A DNA stretch of 64,000 nucleotides, from positions 59,194,094 through 59,258,093 of the forward strand of contig CM055101.1 of the NCBI GenBank assembly GCA_029204225.1. The letters are read 5' to 3'. Source of the stretch: Diphasiastrum complanatum. Its lineage: Eukaryota; Streptophyta; Lycopodiopsida; Lycopodiales; Lycopodiaceae. Under the pieces are notes generated by a model. It saw only the letters and a list, made by a program, of their open reading frames with translations. It did no database searches and was not told the origin of the DNA. Positions 36,544 to 48,034 of this stretch are shown in pieces (the first letter of the stretch is position 1; every line of letters starts with the position of its first letter). Made by a program: the position numbers and the translations under genes.

Positions 36544-39500
36544 TCAGACTTGACGTCTTTTCCATGCTGAAAGGTGTATAAGACGAAACCAGTACATCAG
36601 ATAAGATGGAAACAAGACGGATCAGTGCCGCGAAACAAACTAACTTAAAACAAATAACTAAGAGGAGAGTAATATGGCCAGGATTATATGGTATGTGTAC
36701 CTTTTACATGCTCAACTGCACATCTCTTCATTTTTCTAACTCAGACTCTATCTCAGAATTAAGATTCTCATTACGATCCACATATTTGATAATGCCATCA
36801 CGATAGATAAGTCGTTTGCCAGTAGATAGAGCTTCCTGTCTTGCCTTTTTACGTTCTTGGACTTGGATAAAAGTAAGATTTTCATCCAAATAGATTTTGG
36901 TATCACGTAATTTAGATCTTTTCCCTAAAACTTCGTGCCAGTGAGACATTGACGTGAAGCGGATGACAAGAGTATTTGGGTCCTTCTTAGGTCGCCAGGC
37001 AGTTTCCATACCTTTGCTATGTTGCTAAAGATGTCCCTCCAAAAACTTTTCAGCTTCTTCAACAACATTTTGGGAGTTCAGAATACCTCTAACACAAATA
37101 TTGAGAACTTTATGCTCTCGCAGACGGTAAATGAAAATGTTAGTTTCCCATAGGTTACTTTGACCCAAAAGGTCGAGACTTGTGTAACCATGGGTTAGGT
37201 TTATTATTTAGACCATGTTAAGTAAGTTTTAGTTAAGTTGGACCCAATTTTGGTCTAGTAGTAACTCGTGGGTCCAAGTACAGTCTAATTATGTTAAGGG
37301 ACTCTATCTTGACTTTTGGGGGGGCCTATGATTAGTAGTGGGTTTGGAAGGTTCTAGAATTTAGAGTTTGGAAGAGTTTAGGCCCTTGGATGGCCTATTT
37401 ATATGTACTCATTGTTCATTTTTAATTCATTCCCTTTCAAGCATTGCTACTACTTTCTCTCTCCTTGAGGGCTTCTATATGGAGATTGAATGTTAGAAGG
37501 ATCTTGGCACTTTGATTTTCTACATGGTATCAGAGCCATGGATCTTCTATGCTTGATTTAGGGCGCCCTACCAATAGACATCATCTTCACTTAGGGATCA
37601 CAAAAAATGCACCTTTGGTGATTTTTTGGAGGGAAGATCCGTTCAATTTTGACTCTTTTCCGTTTTGCAAGAGGGCGCCACATATCGAAGGAGATAATGG
37701 GATTTTGGGTGCCCAAAAATCAGGTTGTTGTTTGCTGATTTTTCAGGTTGCAGGAAGGCGCCATTAATTATCTTCTTCGGGGCTGCTTTTAGGTCACCCA
37801 CATCCGTGTAGGTTTATCCTACTTCTGTTGGTCCGCTGCTGCCCTATTTTTCATATTTGCTCCTTTGCAGGAGGGTGCTCATCTACAAGCAATTTTTATC
37901 TTCTGATTTGGCTGAAAAATCAGCACCCTTGCTGATTTTACAAAGTGAAGATCCGCTTCTTTTTGCTTGTTTCCAGGTGTGGAAGAAGACGCTAATTTTT
38001 TGTGATGATCCGATCACATTCCAAGGCTGAAAATTGGACAGCATATTACCATTTGTAGGGTGTTTGCAACAGCCCTATCCGTGTGTGTATTGTTCACACT
38101 TTTTGGCAAGAGAGAAGGGTTCCGGAAAAAGCTTTGTTGGAGGCTAACTTGATTTTTTGCTTGCTGGGCTTTGAGTTTGTAATGCAATTTCAAGCTGAAA
38201 TTTTCAGCACACAAGGCTTGTAGGAGGGCGAGTTCATACATCCATCTAATGTGTGGTTTCGACACATTCTGGAGCAGATTTTTCAGATTTGATACTTGCT
38301 GGTTTTTGTGTCTTTTAGGGCACATTTAGGGTTTGAAAAAGTTTATCTTCTTGGCTGGTTCTTATGGCAAGAGATTTGGGAGCAATTCGTACTTGTTCGG
38401 GCGAAGATATGTTGGATGGCACCAACTATTTTTCATGGAGGTGCAAGTTGAGGTTTGGCATCGACGTGATGATCAAGATTTTATCGGTAACAAGATCTAT
38501 CTTATATCATTTGAGATTTTGCAAGACCTCTAAAAGTGCTTGAGAAACACTTTTAAAAATATTCCGAATAAAGGATTCATCATCATGCTTTCTCCTCTCT
38601 ACTTCATCCTCTTTGAACGTAGAAGAGCAAAGGTATGCAAAGTTTGATCATTGTCTTTCTACAAGTACAAGTTTGAAATGGAATGTTGGTATGGTAGAGC
38701 ATTCTTCTTCTCTTGAGCCTTTTGTTGCAAATGATGGATGCATTAGTGAAGAACTTTATGAGCAAGCTTCTCAAGTTAATGTTTTGGAAAAGGTTGAAAT
38801 CAAGCATTCTTTGAAACCATTTTGTACTAATGGAGGAGGGGGAAAAATCATGTCAACTAGTACATTGGTTCAAAGTGGCGTGTTGCTGGATTTTTTGGGT
38901 GTTCAAAGTGGCAAGCTGCTGGTTTTTTTCTTGAAGATGGTGGACAGCATATTCAGCCATGGTTTATTGATCATTTTTAGCCTATGTTACATCGTGAGCA
39001 TCCTATTATGCATCGGGAACGGCCTGTGGAAGGTTTTTGGACAGCAAGGTCCACATTTAGAACACTTTGGACAGCGAAGTGTTGGTGATTTTGTGGCTGT
39101 TGGATAGGCTGCTACAGCCTTTTGTTGGCTGTCTGAGTCTTTGCGGGATAATAAAGCATCTTTTTACCTTGGAGGAAACACACATGCCTCACCAAAATCA
39201 GCACCTTATGCTGATTTTCCTGTTTTGATGCTTACTTCTTATGATGACGGTGTTGTCTTACTTAGTGTTGGTGAGCAGATCATTGATTGTAAGATTTGGG
39301 AGGATGTGATGGTAAAAGAGTATCATACTCTTCTTTATGTTTCTTGTGGTAAGAAGACTTATGGAATCATGTGGGAACCATTGATGGATTGCAAATCCAT
39401 ATTTTGGCTTGTGGCTGGTTTTTTGGTTACCTACTTTGGATGGAGCATGCTTGTCTTCACTCTTCGACTTGATGCTACCGCACTTCGTTTTCTACATTTC

Positions 39501-39760
39501 TTCTACATCGGGCATGATTGGGGCTGAGATTTCGGCTACTTCGACTACTTCAAGCTGAAGTTTTTTTTGGCAGCATTAAGCTTGGACAACAAGCTACATC
39601 TTTTCTTTTTCGGCTACATGGAGTTTTGGGCAGCATGCAACACTTTGCATTTTTGTTGCAATTTTTCATTTGTCATGTCATGTTATGTTTTTTACATTAT
39701 CATTTAAGGAGGGTGTTAGAAATAATAAATGATAATGTTAGTTTCCCACCATCCCTGGCC

Positions 39761-39834
<74 letters not shown>

Positions 39835-40271
39835 AGTTACAACCTCTTCCTGCCGCAAACCGCCAAGTGATGGTTACCCACAAGGAACCGAACGTCACAC
39901 GATCCACCCCTCCGTAGGACCAATCCCGATCCACCCTCCGTGCCCTGGTCTGTAATTTGTGACAAGGGAGAACTGACCTCCAGCCTTCATAGCGTCCCAT
40001 ACCACTGCAAGAGCCATCAGCCATCTCCCATCTCAGGCTAGCACTCATCCTGGTTGTGCACAAGTGCTCACCATCCACCTTCTAGGTAGATAGAATGAAT
40101 GGGTAATGAGACCTCCTCTCCTTGTATATCTCCAAGGCAGGAGTCTCCAAGCCTAGCACACATCCTAGATCATGACATGTGGCGACCATGTAGGAACACA
40201 AGTCACTAGTCAAGTCAACGGGCCCAGTTGACGTTCAGCTTCAAGTTGGGTTTGGGACCCAAGGGACTTGG

Positions 40272-40343
<72 letters not shown>

Positions 40344-40824
40344 GTTACATGTATATACTGTACACACAAATATATATACAATGTACGTATATGTACACCC
40401 CTATACATATCTTACTTCCAAAGCATACTGAACGCCATTCATTGTGTACGTATCGTAATCCTTTTTTGAGAGATTTGCAACGAACACATTTTTTGTCTGA
40501 TATTAAAAGGTCCCTTATGAGTGGACTTGACGAATGTAATGTTTGAGAAGGGCATGGTGCCTTGGACGAAGGACCACAGAAACTCTGGAAGGTGTTCTCA
40601 TAACCTGTGGGCCTCATCTTTTGTTTCAAAATGTGCTTTGACCAAGGGCATTACCTAGAAAAGAAAGAGGTGATCTACATCTAGTGACTTGTAGTGGTAC
40701 TAGTGTTCTGACAAAGTTCACTTCTCAAGTGAAACATCTCTTGCATCAACAAAGCAACACACCTCCAGTGACGGGCTGATCTGTATCCCTCTCTAGTCTT
40801 GCAGTATAGCAAAACATTTGAGAG

Positions 40825-40892
<68 letters not shown>

Positions 40893-43800
40893 CCCCCCAG
40901 TAGAGTAAGGTTTCTCAGCCTCAGATCACTTCTTTTTTCTCCAGGAGGAGAGGACGATTTGATGACGGTGACGATGATGATGATGACCTATGTTACAGCT
41001 TTTATTCCCTGTCCCGGTTGTTTATTGTCTTTACTTATAGATGTACTTCTTGTAAATACAGAAATGGCTAAGTCACCGGCCTGTGGTGACCCTTGTAACA
41101 GAAATGTCAATAAAGTTGTTAATGATGTTTTTGAGCCTCAGAGTTGCATGTTGCTTGGGTATAGGAGGGTACTGGGTCATTAATTCGGAGTGGTTGGACT
41201 GACCTCCTAAAACGTAGGAGAGTTGACTAGTCAACATGACACATGTCATATGCTCACTAGGACAGTTGGTCCAGTGAATGAGTGACACATGTCAGGGTTG
41301 ATTGGTCAAACATGACACGTGTCACATGCTCACTGGGACATTTGGTCCAATGGATGAGTGACACATGTTAGCCTACTCACTTGCGTGTGTGCCAGGGTAC
41401 TGCCAAGTGGCAAGTGTCGACAGTGCATGGAGTTGGCCATGTGTCGAGATTTAGGAAGGGTCAGGGTTAAGGGGTGCTTGAGGATTTTGGATAAGTGAGC
41501 CTAGAGAGAGGCATTCCTCATCATAATCTATGCAGCAAAGGCTGGGAGGAGACAAGGCAGCCAACTCCATCTTGTGTTAGAAGTAACTTGATGCTTGTAT
41601 GTGTAGGAAATGAGCAAGGTTTGAAGAGAAGATCAGAGAGGGAGTCTGACACTTGGTATCAGAGCCAAGGTTTGCAAGTTTTGGAAGCCTGGGACAGCAA
41701 AAAACAAAACGTTCTAGAGAGAGAAAGGGCAGTTTTTTGCTCATAACTTTTGATTGAGAGCTCAGATGGCTATGGGATTTGTTGCAAACTGTTCCTATTG
41801 CCAAGGCACAATAGATTAGTCACAGGAACCAACCCCAGCAGTGAAATCCAAGCGATTTCGAGAATTTTCTTGTAGCTGGTGGGCGCTGGCAGGCTGAAGA
41901 GTTTTTTCTTCGTTACTTTCCGCTTGGTTCTTGGATCATCCTCAAATTTTGGGAGTCTTCTAGGCAGACCTCAAGGGCTGTAGTATGCAATTCACAACAA
42001 AGAAAACGGAGTCCTATGGTGTTTTTCCAAAATTTGGTTCTCATACATAGGTGCAAAACTAGCTGAGTAGAATTTGCTTGATGATTGGGCAATCCTAGCC
42101 GGACTGTTAAGGGTTGATTGGAAAGCAAGCAGGAGGGCAACCTACTACAAATTGACCGCTCAGGAAAAGTCCAAGTCTCTAATTTTTTGGGCCAAAATAC
42201 AAGGAAAAAGGGTTTTGAGAGTTGTAACCTCATTTTTGCCGGCAATTTCAACTTCTAAACAAGTGGACAGCCTCCAACATTGCAAATATGGATCCATTAG
42301 GAGGTGCAAGCACAGAAATCTTGAGAAGTGGCAGCCAAGGTGGATGCTATGGAGGTGATTTTACAACAAATTCTCGACAAACTAAAGTCGGCTAAATCTC
42401 CACAAGAACCTGAAAGTTTGTGGAACGGCTATGGTAGCCGTTGAGCCTGTGACAGTTGAGAAAGAAGCTGAACAACCATCAAAGATGCGGAAATTGCCCA
42501 CAATTAAATATTTGAAACCGCCAAAATACACAGGAGCAGTTGCAATACGCAACACCGATGCAATTGAGAATTGGATTCAGAAATGGGAAAAGGCTTTTTA
42601 GATGTGTGGTATTGATGATGATGAACAGAAGGTTGCAAAAGCCACATATCGCTTGCAAGAGACGGCACAACGCTGGTGGCGTAAAATTGAGAAGGATAAT
42701 TGGGTGCCTGCAACTTGGGATCAGTTTAAGCAGATGTTCGTTGAGAATTGGGTGCCATTAGATGAAAAGAATCAGGCGATGCAAGCCTGGTCAAGCCTCA
42801 AACAAGGCAATGCGTCCGTACATGAATATGAAGACAAATACAGAGAAGCACTGATGTGGATACCAGAAGAAGTGCCAATGTTTTTGTAAGTATTCCAGTT
42901 TGTGGAGGGCTTGCGTGACAGCCTTAGGCCTTTCGTGAGAAAGGAGCAGGCTCCAAGCCTCCATAGGGCGGTACAGATGGCCCTATACTATGAGGATGGA
43001 AAAAAGGCCAAGGAGTCTCAGACACCTACTTCAGGAGGGTTTCAGCCTTGGGGGAAAAGAAAGTTTAAAAAATGGAAGGGTCAATCCTCACAAGAGCAAA
43101 TTCAGAGTGCGAAAAAGAGTAAAGGTGCGGGCGCCTCAAAAGGCAAAGGGCGGTATGCGACGTCCAATATGCTATCGCCGCAGGACTTGGAGCGGGCAAA
43201 GAAAGAGAACCTTTGCTTTGGCTGTCTAGGTTGGCATAGGTGGAAGGAGTGTGCTCGCAATCCCTCACAGACCACCTACAGTTTGCAAGTTGAGGAGGCA
43301 GATCCTATGAAAATTGAGGAATTGAGACAAGAAGAACCTCCTGATGTTCCACGGTTGATGAACGTGGCGATGATTCGGAAGGTGGACTCGGTTCCTTTGC
43401 CACAGTTGTCAAGAGCGGCACAACACGGGTATCAGTTTCCTTGCACTTCTTTGATTGTTATGCGTGGACAACTGTGTGGTAGAGATGTTTTGATTCTATT
43501 TGACACTGGGTCCTCACATAAGGTCATTAACTCCGCTTTGATCAAACGGTTGAGAGTGAGCACACAACCATCCCTGTACCAGTACACAATTGAAATGGCT
43601 GATGGAAAGGGTGCGGAAGTGTGGGATGCCAGGGTTGTGGGTACGTCTCTAACTATCAGAGCTATACTGAGGAGTTAGAATTTGAGATTACCCGTTTGGC
43701 TCGCTTTGATATGGTGCTTGGAATTTGTTGGCATGTGGCTAAGAAATCCTACATCGCTTGGGATACTCATGTGTATGAGTTCCAGCATGATGGTAGGATT

Positions 43801-46800
43801 CACTCCCTGCGTGGAGAGCCTAAAATGCCTCCAAGACCTTTGATCACGGCGACACTGTTGCATAAGGTTCAGTGTAAGTGCATGTATGTTTGTTTCTTGT
43901 ATGATATGTCTGTTTCTGCTAATGAGTCTGATGTATATCAATAACAAACTAACCTTACTAAGAACCTAAATCGCCAAATTAGGGAGGAGTTTCTAGATGT
44001 GTTTACGAATGAACTTCCATCTATTTTACCCCCTAAAAGAAATGTGGAGCATAGAATCGAGTTAATTCCTGGATCATCTCCTGTTAATAGACCACCTTAT
44101 AGAATGAGTCTGAAAGAGGAGGAAGAGGTCAGAAGCATGATTGAGGACTATCTTGCCAAGGGGCAAGTAAGACCTAGCTTCCCCCCCTTTGCCTCTTCGA
44201 TTATTCTAGTAAAAAAGAAAGATGGGTCTTGGAGAATGTGTGTGGTATCGAGGCTTGAACAAGATTACTGTTAAGCATCGATATCCTATGCCACATATAG
44301 ATGATCTTTTGGATGCCCTCCATGGTGATATAGTATTTAGCAAAATTGACCTAAAGAGTGGTTACCACCAGGTGAGAGTTCGAGAAGAGGATGTGCACAA
44401 AACTACCTTCCGGACTCGTTTTGGACACTATGAATTTTTAGTTATGCCCTTTGGATTGACTAACGCCCCTGCAACATTTATGATGCTAATGAACGATGTG
44501 CTTAGACCGTTTATGAGCAAGTTTGTGGTTAATTTTGTTGATGACATACTTGTTTACAGTTGTGGTGATCCTATGCATGTTAATCATCTAAGAACTGTGT
44601 TATCAACTTTGAGGGAAAATACATTGTTCGCTAATGATAAAAAAAAGTGAATTGTTTTAAAAAGAAATAACATATTTGGGTTTTATAGTGTCAGCAGATG
44701 GAATAAAACCGGATCAGCAGAAAGTTGTTGTTCTTCTTGCCTGACCTGTTCCTACAAACTTGACGACACTAAGAAGCTTTCTAGGGTTGGCTGTGTTTTA
44801 TCGTAAAGGTGTGAAGAATTATTCACACGTAGCTGCACCATTGACCGATATGTTACCGAAAAATAAATGGGAAGAGTGGACGGAAGTTCAACAGCGAAGT
44901 TTCGATGCTTTGAAACAAGCTGTGGCTGACTTTGTCACTTAAAAAATTGTTGACCCTCAAAAACCATTTGTCGTAGAAACGGATGCAAGTGACATTGCCG
45001 TTGGGGCAGTTCTGATGCAAGAGGGTAGGCCTGTGGCCTTTGAGAGCAAGAAGCTCAACTCGGCAGAGAAGAACTATCCAACTCATGAGAAAGAGTTGTA
45101 TGCCATTATCCTCGCTTTGAAGGCATGGAGGCATTATTTGTATTGTGCAGAATTCTATGTGTACACCAACCATAACACTTTGAGATATTTTTGCAACCAG
45201 CCGGACCTAAGAGGGTGGCAAGCCAGGTGGGCTGAGTTGATGCAGGAATTTCACATGGAGATTCGGTACAAGAAGGTTGCCGAAAATCGTGTGGCTGATG
45301 CATTATCTCGGATATTGTATCAAATGTCTTTTGTGGTTATAGAAAATGACCTGATTGCTAAGATTAGACAGGCTCAGCACATTGTCAAGGAATTGTGAGG
45401 GAGGCAAATCTTGCGCAAGTAGAATCTCAAGATGAGAGTTCTGGTCTCTTTGCTCACACTTACCTTGAATATACCATAGAAGATGGTATGATTAAGAGAA
45501 ATGGCAAAAATCTCGTCCCTGTTAGAAATCCATAAATCATAATATGGATGGACAGATCAGGATTCGAACCCAGGACCTCCCTCATACCGGATGGGATGCT
45601 CTACCACTGAGCTATCCGCGCTATTTTGATAGTTCTTCCTAGAGTGTGGATTGATATTCCAACACCCCCCCTCAAGACACACTTGGTTGGGGTCCTAGCT
45701 GTCACCTGCCCCACAACTTGGGCCACCTAACCATGGCTTTGACACCATGAACTGTTAGGTCTAACTTGGCTCTGATACCATGTTTGAAATCCATAAATCA
45801 TAATATGGATGGACAGAGTAGGATTCGAACCCAGGACCTCCCTCATACCGGATGGGATGCTTTACCACTGAGCTATTCGCCCTGTTTTGATAGTTCTCTC
45901 TAGAGTGTGGATTGATATTCCAACAGTTCCAGCTTGTGAGGAGCTACGTAAGAAGATTGTACATTTATGTCATGATAGCCCTAGTGCATGTGTGGTGCGG
46001 ATAAGACCTATGAGTTGATCTTACGTAACTTTTGGTGTTCTAAATTGAAAAAAGATGTTTACCATTATGTGACGCACTGTTTGAAGTGCCAGGTCAATAA
46101 AGCTGAAAAGATTAAAACTCGTGGAGTTTTACACCCTCTACCTATACCAGGTGGAAGATGGGAGAGTATCTCCATGGATTTTGTCACCAACTTGCCTTGC
46201 ACGTAGTTGCAGCATGATTCTATCTTGGTTGTAGTTGACAGACACACGAAAATGGCTCATTTCATTCCAACGCGTAAAAAGATTAATGCGGCTGGAGTAG
46301 CTAATTTGTTTATCGAGCATGTGTTCAGACTTCATGGATTACCATTATCCATAGTGTCTGACAGGGATACTCGATTCACTGGAAACTTTTGGACTGCAGT
46401 TATAGCGCAGGTTAATAATAGGCAAGCGATGGATCGAGCAAAGTCATATGCTGATCAGGATCGCACGCCTAGAGAGTTTGTGATAGGAGACATGGTGTTT
46501 TTCCAAGTACCCAAGGACTCTAAGACCCTTAAGACGGGAAAATGTTACAAGTTGTCCCTGCGTTATTATGGACCCTGGAAAATTGCTAAAAGAATCAGTG
46601 ATGTTTCTTATAAGTTAGATTTTCCTAAAACTTGTAAAGTGCATCCTGTATTTCATGTTTCTAGATTGAAACGGGTTTTACATAACGGTGATAACTTGTT
46701 GTCTGATGGTTTGTTTGCATTCCAGGAGCAGGGAGAAGTAACCCATGGGCCAACAAGTTTATTGGATAGGCGGGAGAGGCGTTTACGCAACCGTCTGATC

Positions 46801-47945
46801 TGTGAGTACTTGGTCGCTTGGCATGGCAGGCCTCTTTCTGATGCTACCTGGGAGACCGCGCACAGTCTGCGTGCACAGTACCCTAGCTTTGCCATCGCGG
46901 ACGATGTTACCCGAGGGGGGAAGGGATGTTACAGCTTTTACTCCTTGTCCCGGTTGTTTACTGTTTTTACTTATAGATGTACTTCTTGTAAATACAGAAA
47001 TGGCTAAGTCACCGGCCTATGGTGACCCTTGTAAAAGAAATGTAAATAAAGCTGTTAATGATGTTTCTAAGCCTCAGAGTTGCATGTTGCTTGGGTATAG
47101 GGTACTATGTCATTAATTCGGAGTGGCTGGACTGACCTCCTAAAAAGTAGGAGAGTTGACTAGTCAACGTGAGACATGTCATATGCTCACTGGGACAGTT
47201 GGTCCAATGAATGAGTGACACATGTCAGGGTTGATTGGTCAAACATGACACGTGTCACATGCTCACTGGGACATTTGGTCCAATGGATGAGTGACACATG
47301 TCAGCCTACTCAGTTGCCTATGTGTCAGGGTACTGCCAAGTGGCAAGTGTCGACAGTGCATGGAGTTGGCCATGTGTCGAGATTTAGGAAGGGTCAGGGT
47401 TAAGGGGTGCTTGAGGATTTTGGATAAGTGAGCCTAGAGAGGCATTCCTCATCATAATCTATGCAACAAAGGCTGGGAGGAGACAAGGCAGCCAACTCCA
47501 TCTTGTGTGAGAAGTAATTTGATGCTTGTATGTGCAGGAAATGAGCAAGGTTTTGAAGAGAAGATCACAGAGGGAGTCTGACAACCTACTTGCCCACAGA
47601 GATCAGAGACAGCGTCCCACACATACCCATGTTGCAGCACGAGCTACTCGACCTATCACGAGGAGACCTCTTCATCCTCCCAGACGACGTCAGAGACCAC
47701 CAGTGGCCCTTCATGCTGCAGGCTGTATTACATCCTTCTATAGCATCAGCATCAGTTGGATGACTAGATGATAGCGTCATACCTCACTCATGACTGTTCA
47801 TAGCTTTAGCTCTAGATTTGCTACTTTTGTTACTGTTTTGGAGACGTTTCATATGCTCCTATGGTTACCACATACTTGACATGTACATTTACTAGTCTTA
47901 TATGCCTTTTGGCATGGAAAAGACGTTAATAAAGCTTTTTTCTTA

Positions 47946-48034
<89 letters not shown>

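Larger units (their letters stand above)
45520..45925 (-). mobile_element. TRIM retrotransposon (406 bp) with tRNA-like LTRs, nested in the gypsy element
   Basis: Two direct LTRs of exactly 145 bp (45520-45664 and 45781-45925, about 94% identical by eye, nine differences) enclose 116 bp. Read on the - strand each LTR starts TGTTGGAATATC and ends AACA, and the inside starts at once with TGGTATCAGAGCCAAGTT, a methionine tRNA primer-binding site, and ends in a GAGGGGGGG polypurine tract. A 5-bp duplication GTCCC/GTTCC (one mismatch, 45515-45519 and 45926-45930) flanks it. Removing it rejoins the gypsy integrase frame ([12 protein letters not shown]). It encodes no protein, as expected for a TRIM. 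Each LTR contains a tRNA-like sequence. Confidence 0.9.
40991..47583 (+). mobile_element. Complete Ty3/gypsy LTR retrotransposon, inactive
   Basis: 5' LTR 40991-41651 and 3' LTR 46927-47583 start TGTTACAGC and end GTCTGACA, and the element is flanked by a perfect 5-bp duplication ACCTA (40986-40990 and 47584-47588). The primer-binding site TGGTATCAGAGCCAAGG starts at 41654; the polypurine tract GAGGGGGGAAGGGA ends at 46926. The order gag, protease, reverse transcriptase, RNase H, integrase marks it as Ty3/gypsy, and the end of integrase is chromodomain-like. Stops, frame shifts, an integrase deletion and a nested TRIM (45520-45925) make it inactive. Confidence 0.95.

Noticed and set aside
39518..40078. 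Proteins with long Arg-Glu repeats, here and at 22340, 32224, 40268 and 47849
   Set aside because: Translations of (GA)n microsatellites; not genes.
45549..45621. A functional nuclear tRNA gene on the - strand
   Set aside because: The sequence lies inside a TRIM LTR, occurs twice at equal distance from the LTR ends, and has a poorly paired anticodon arm without U33. I call it tRNA-derived.
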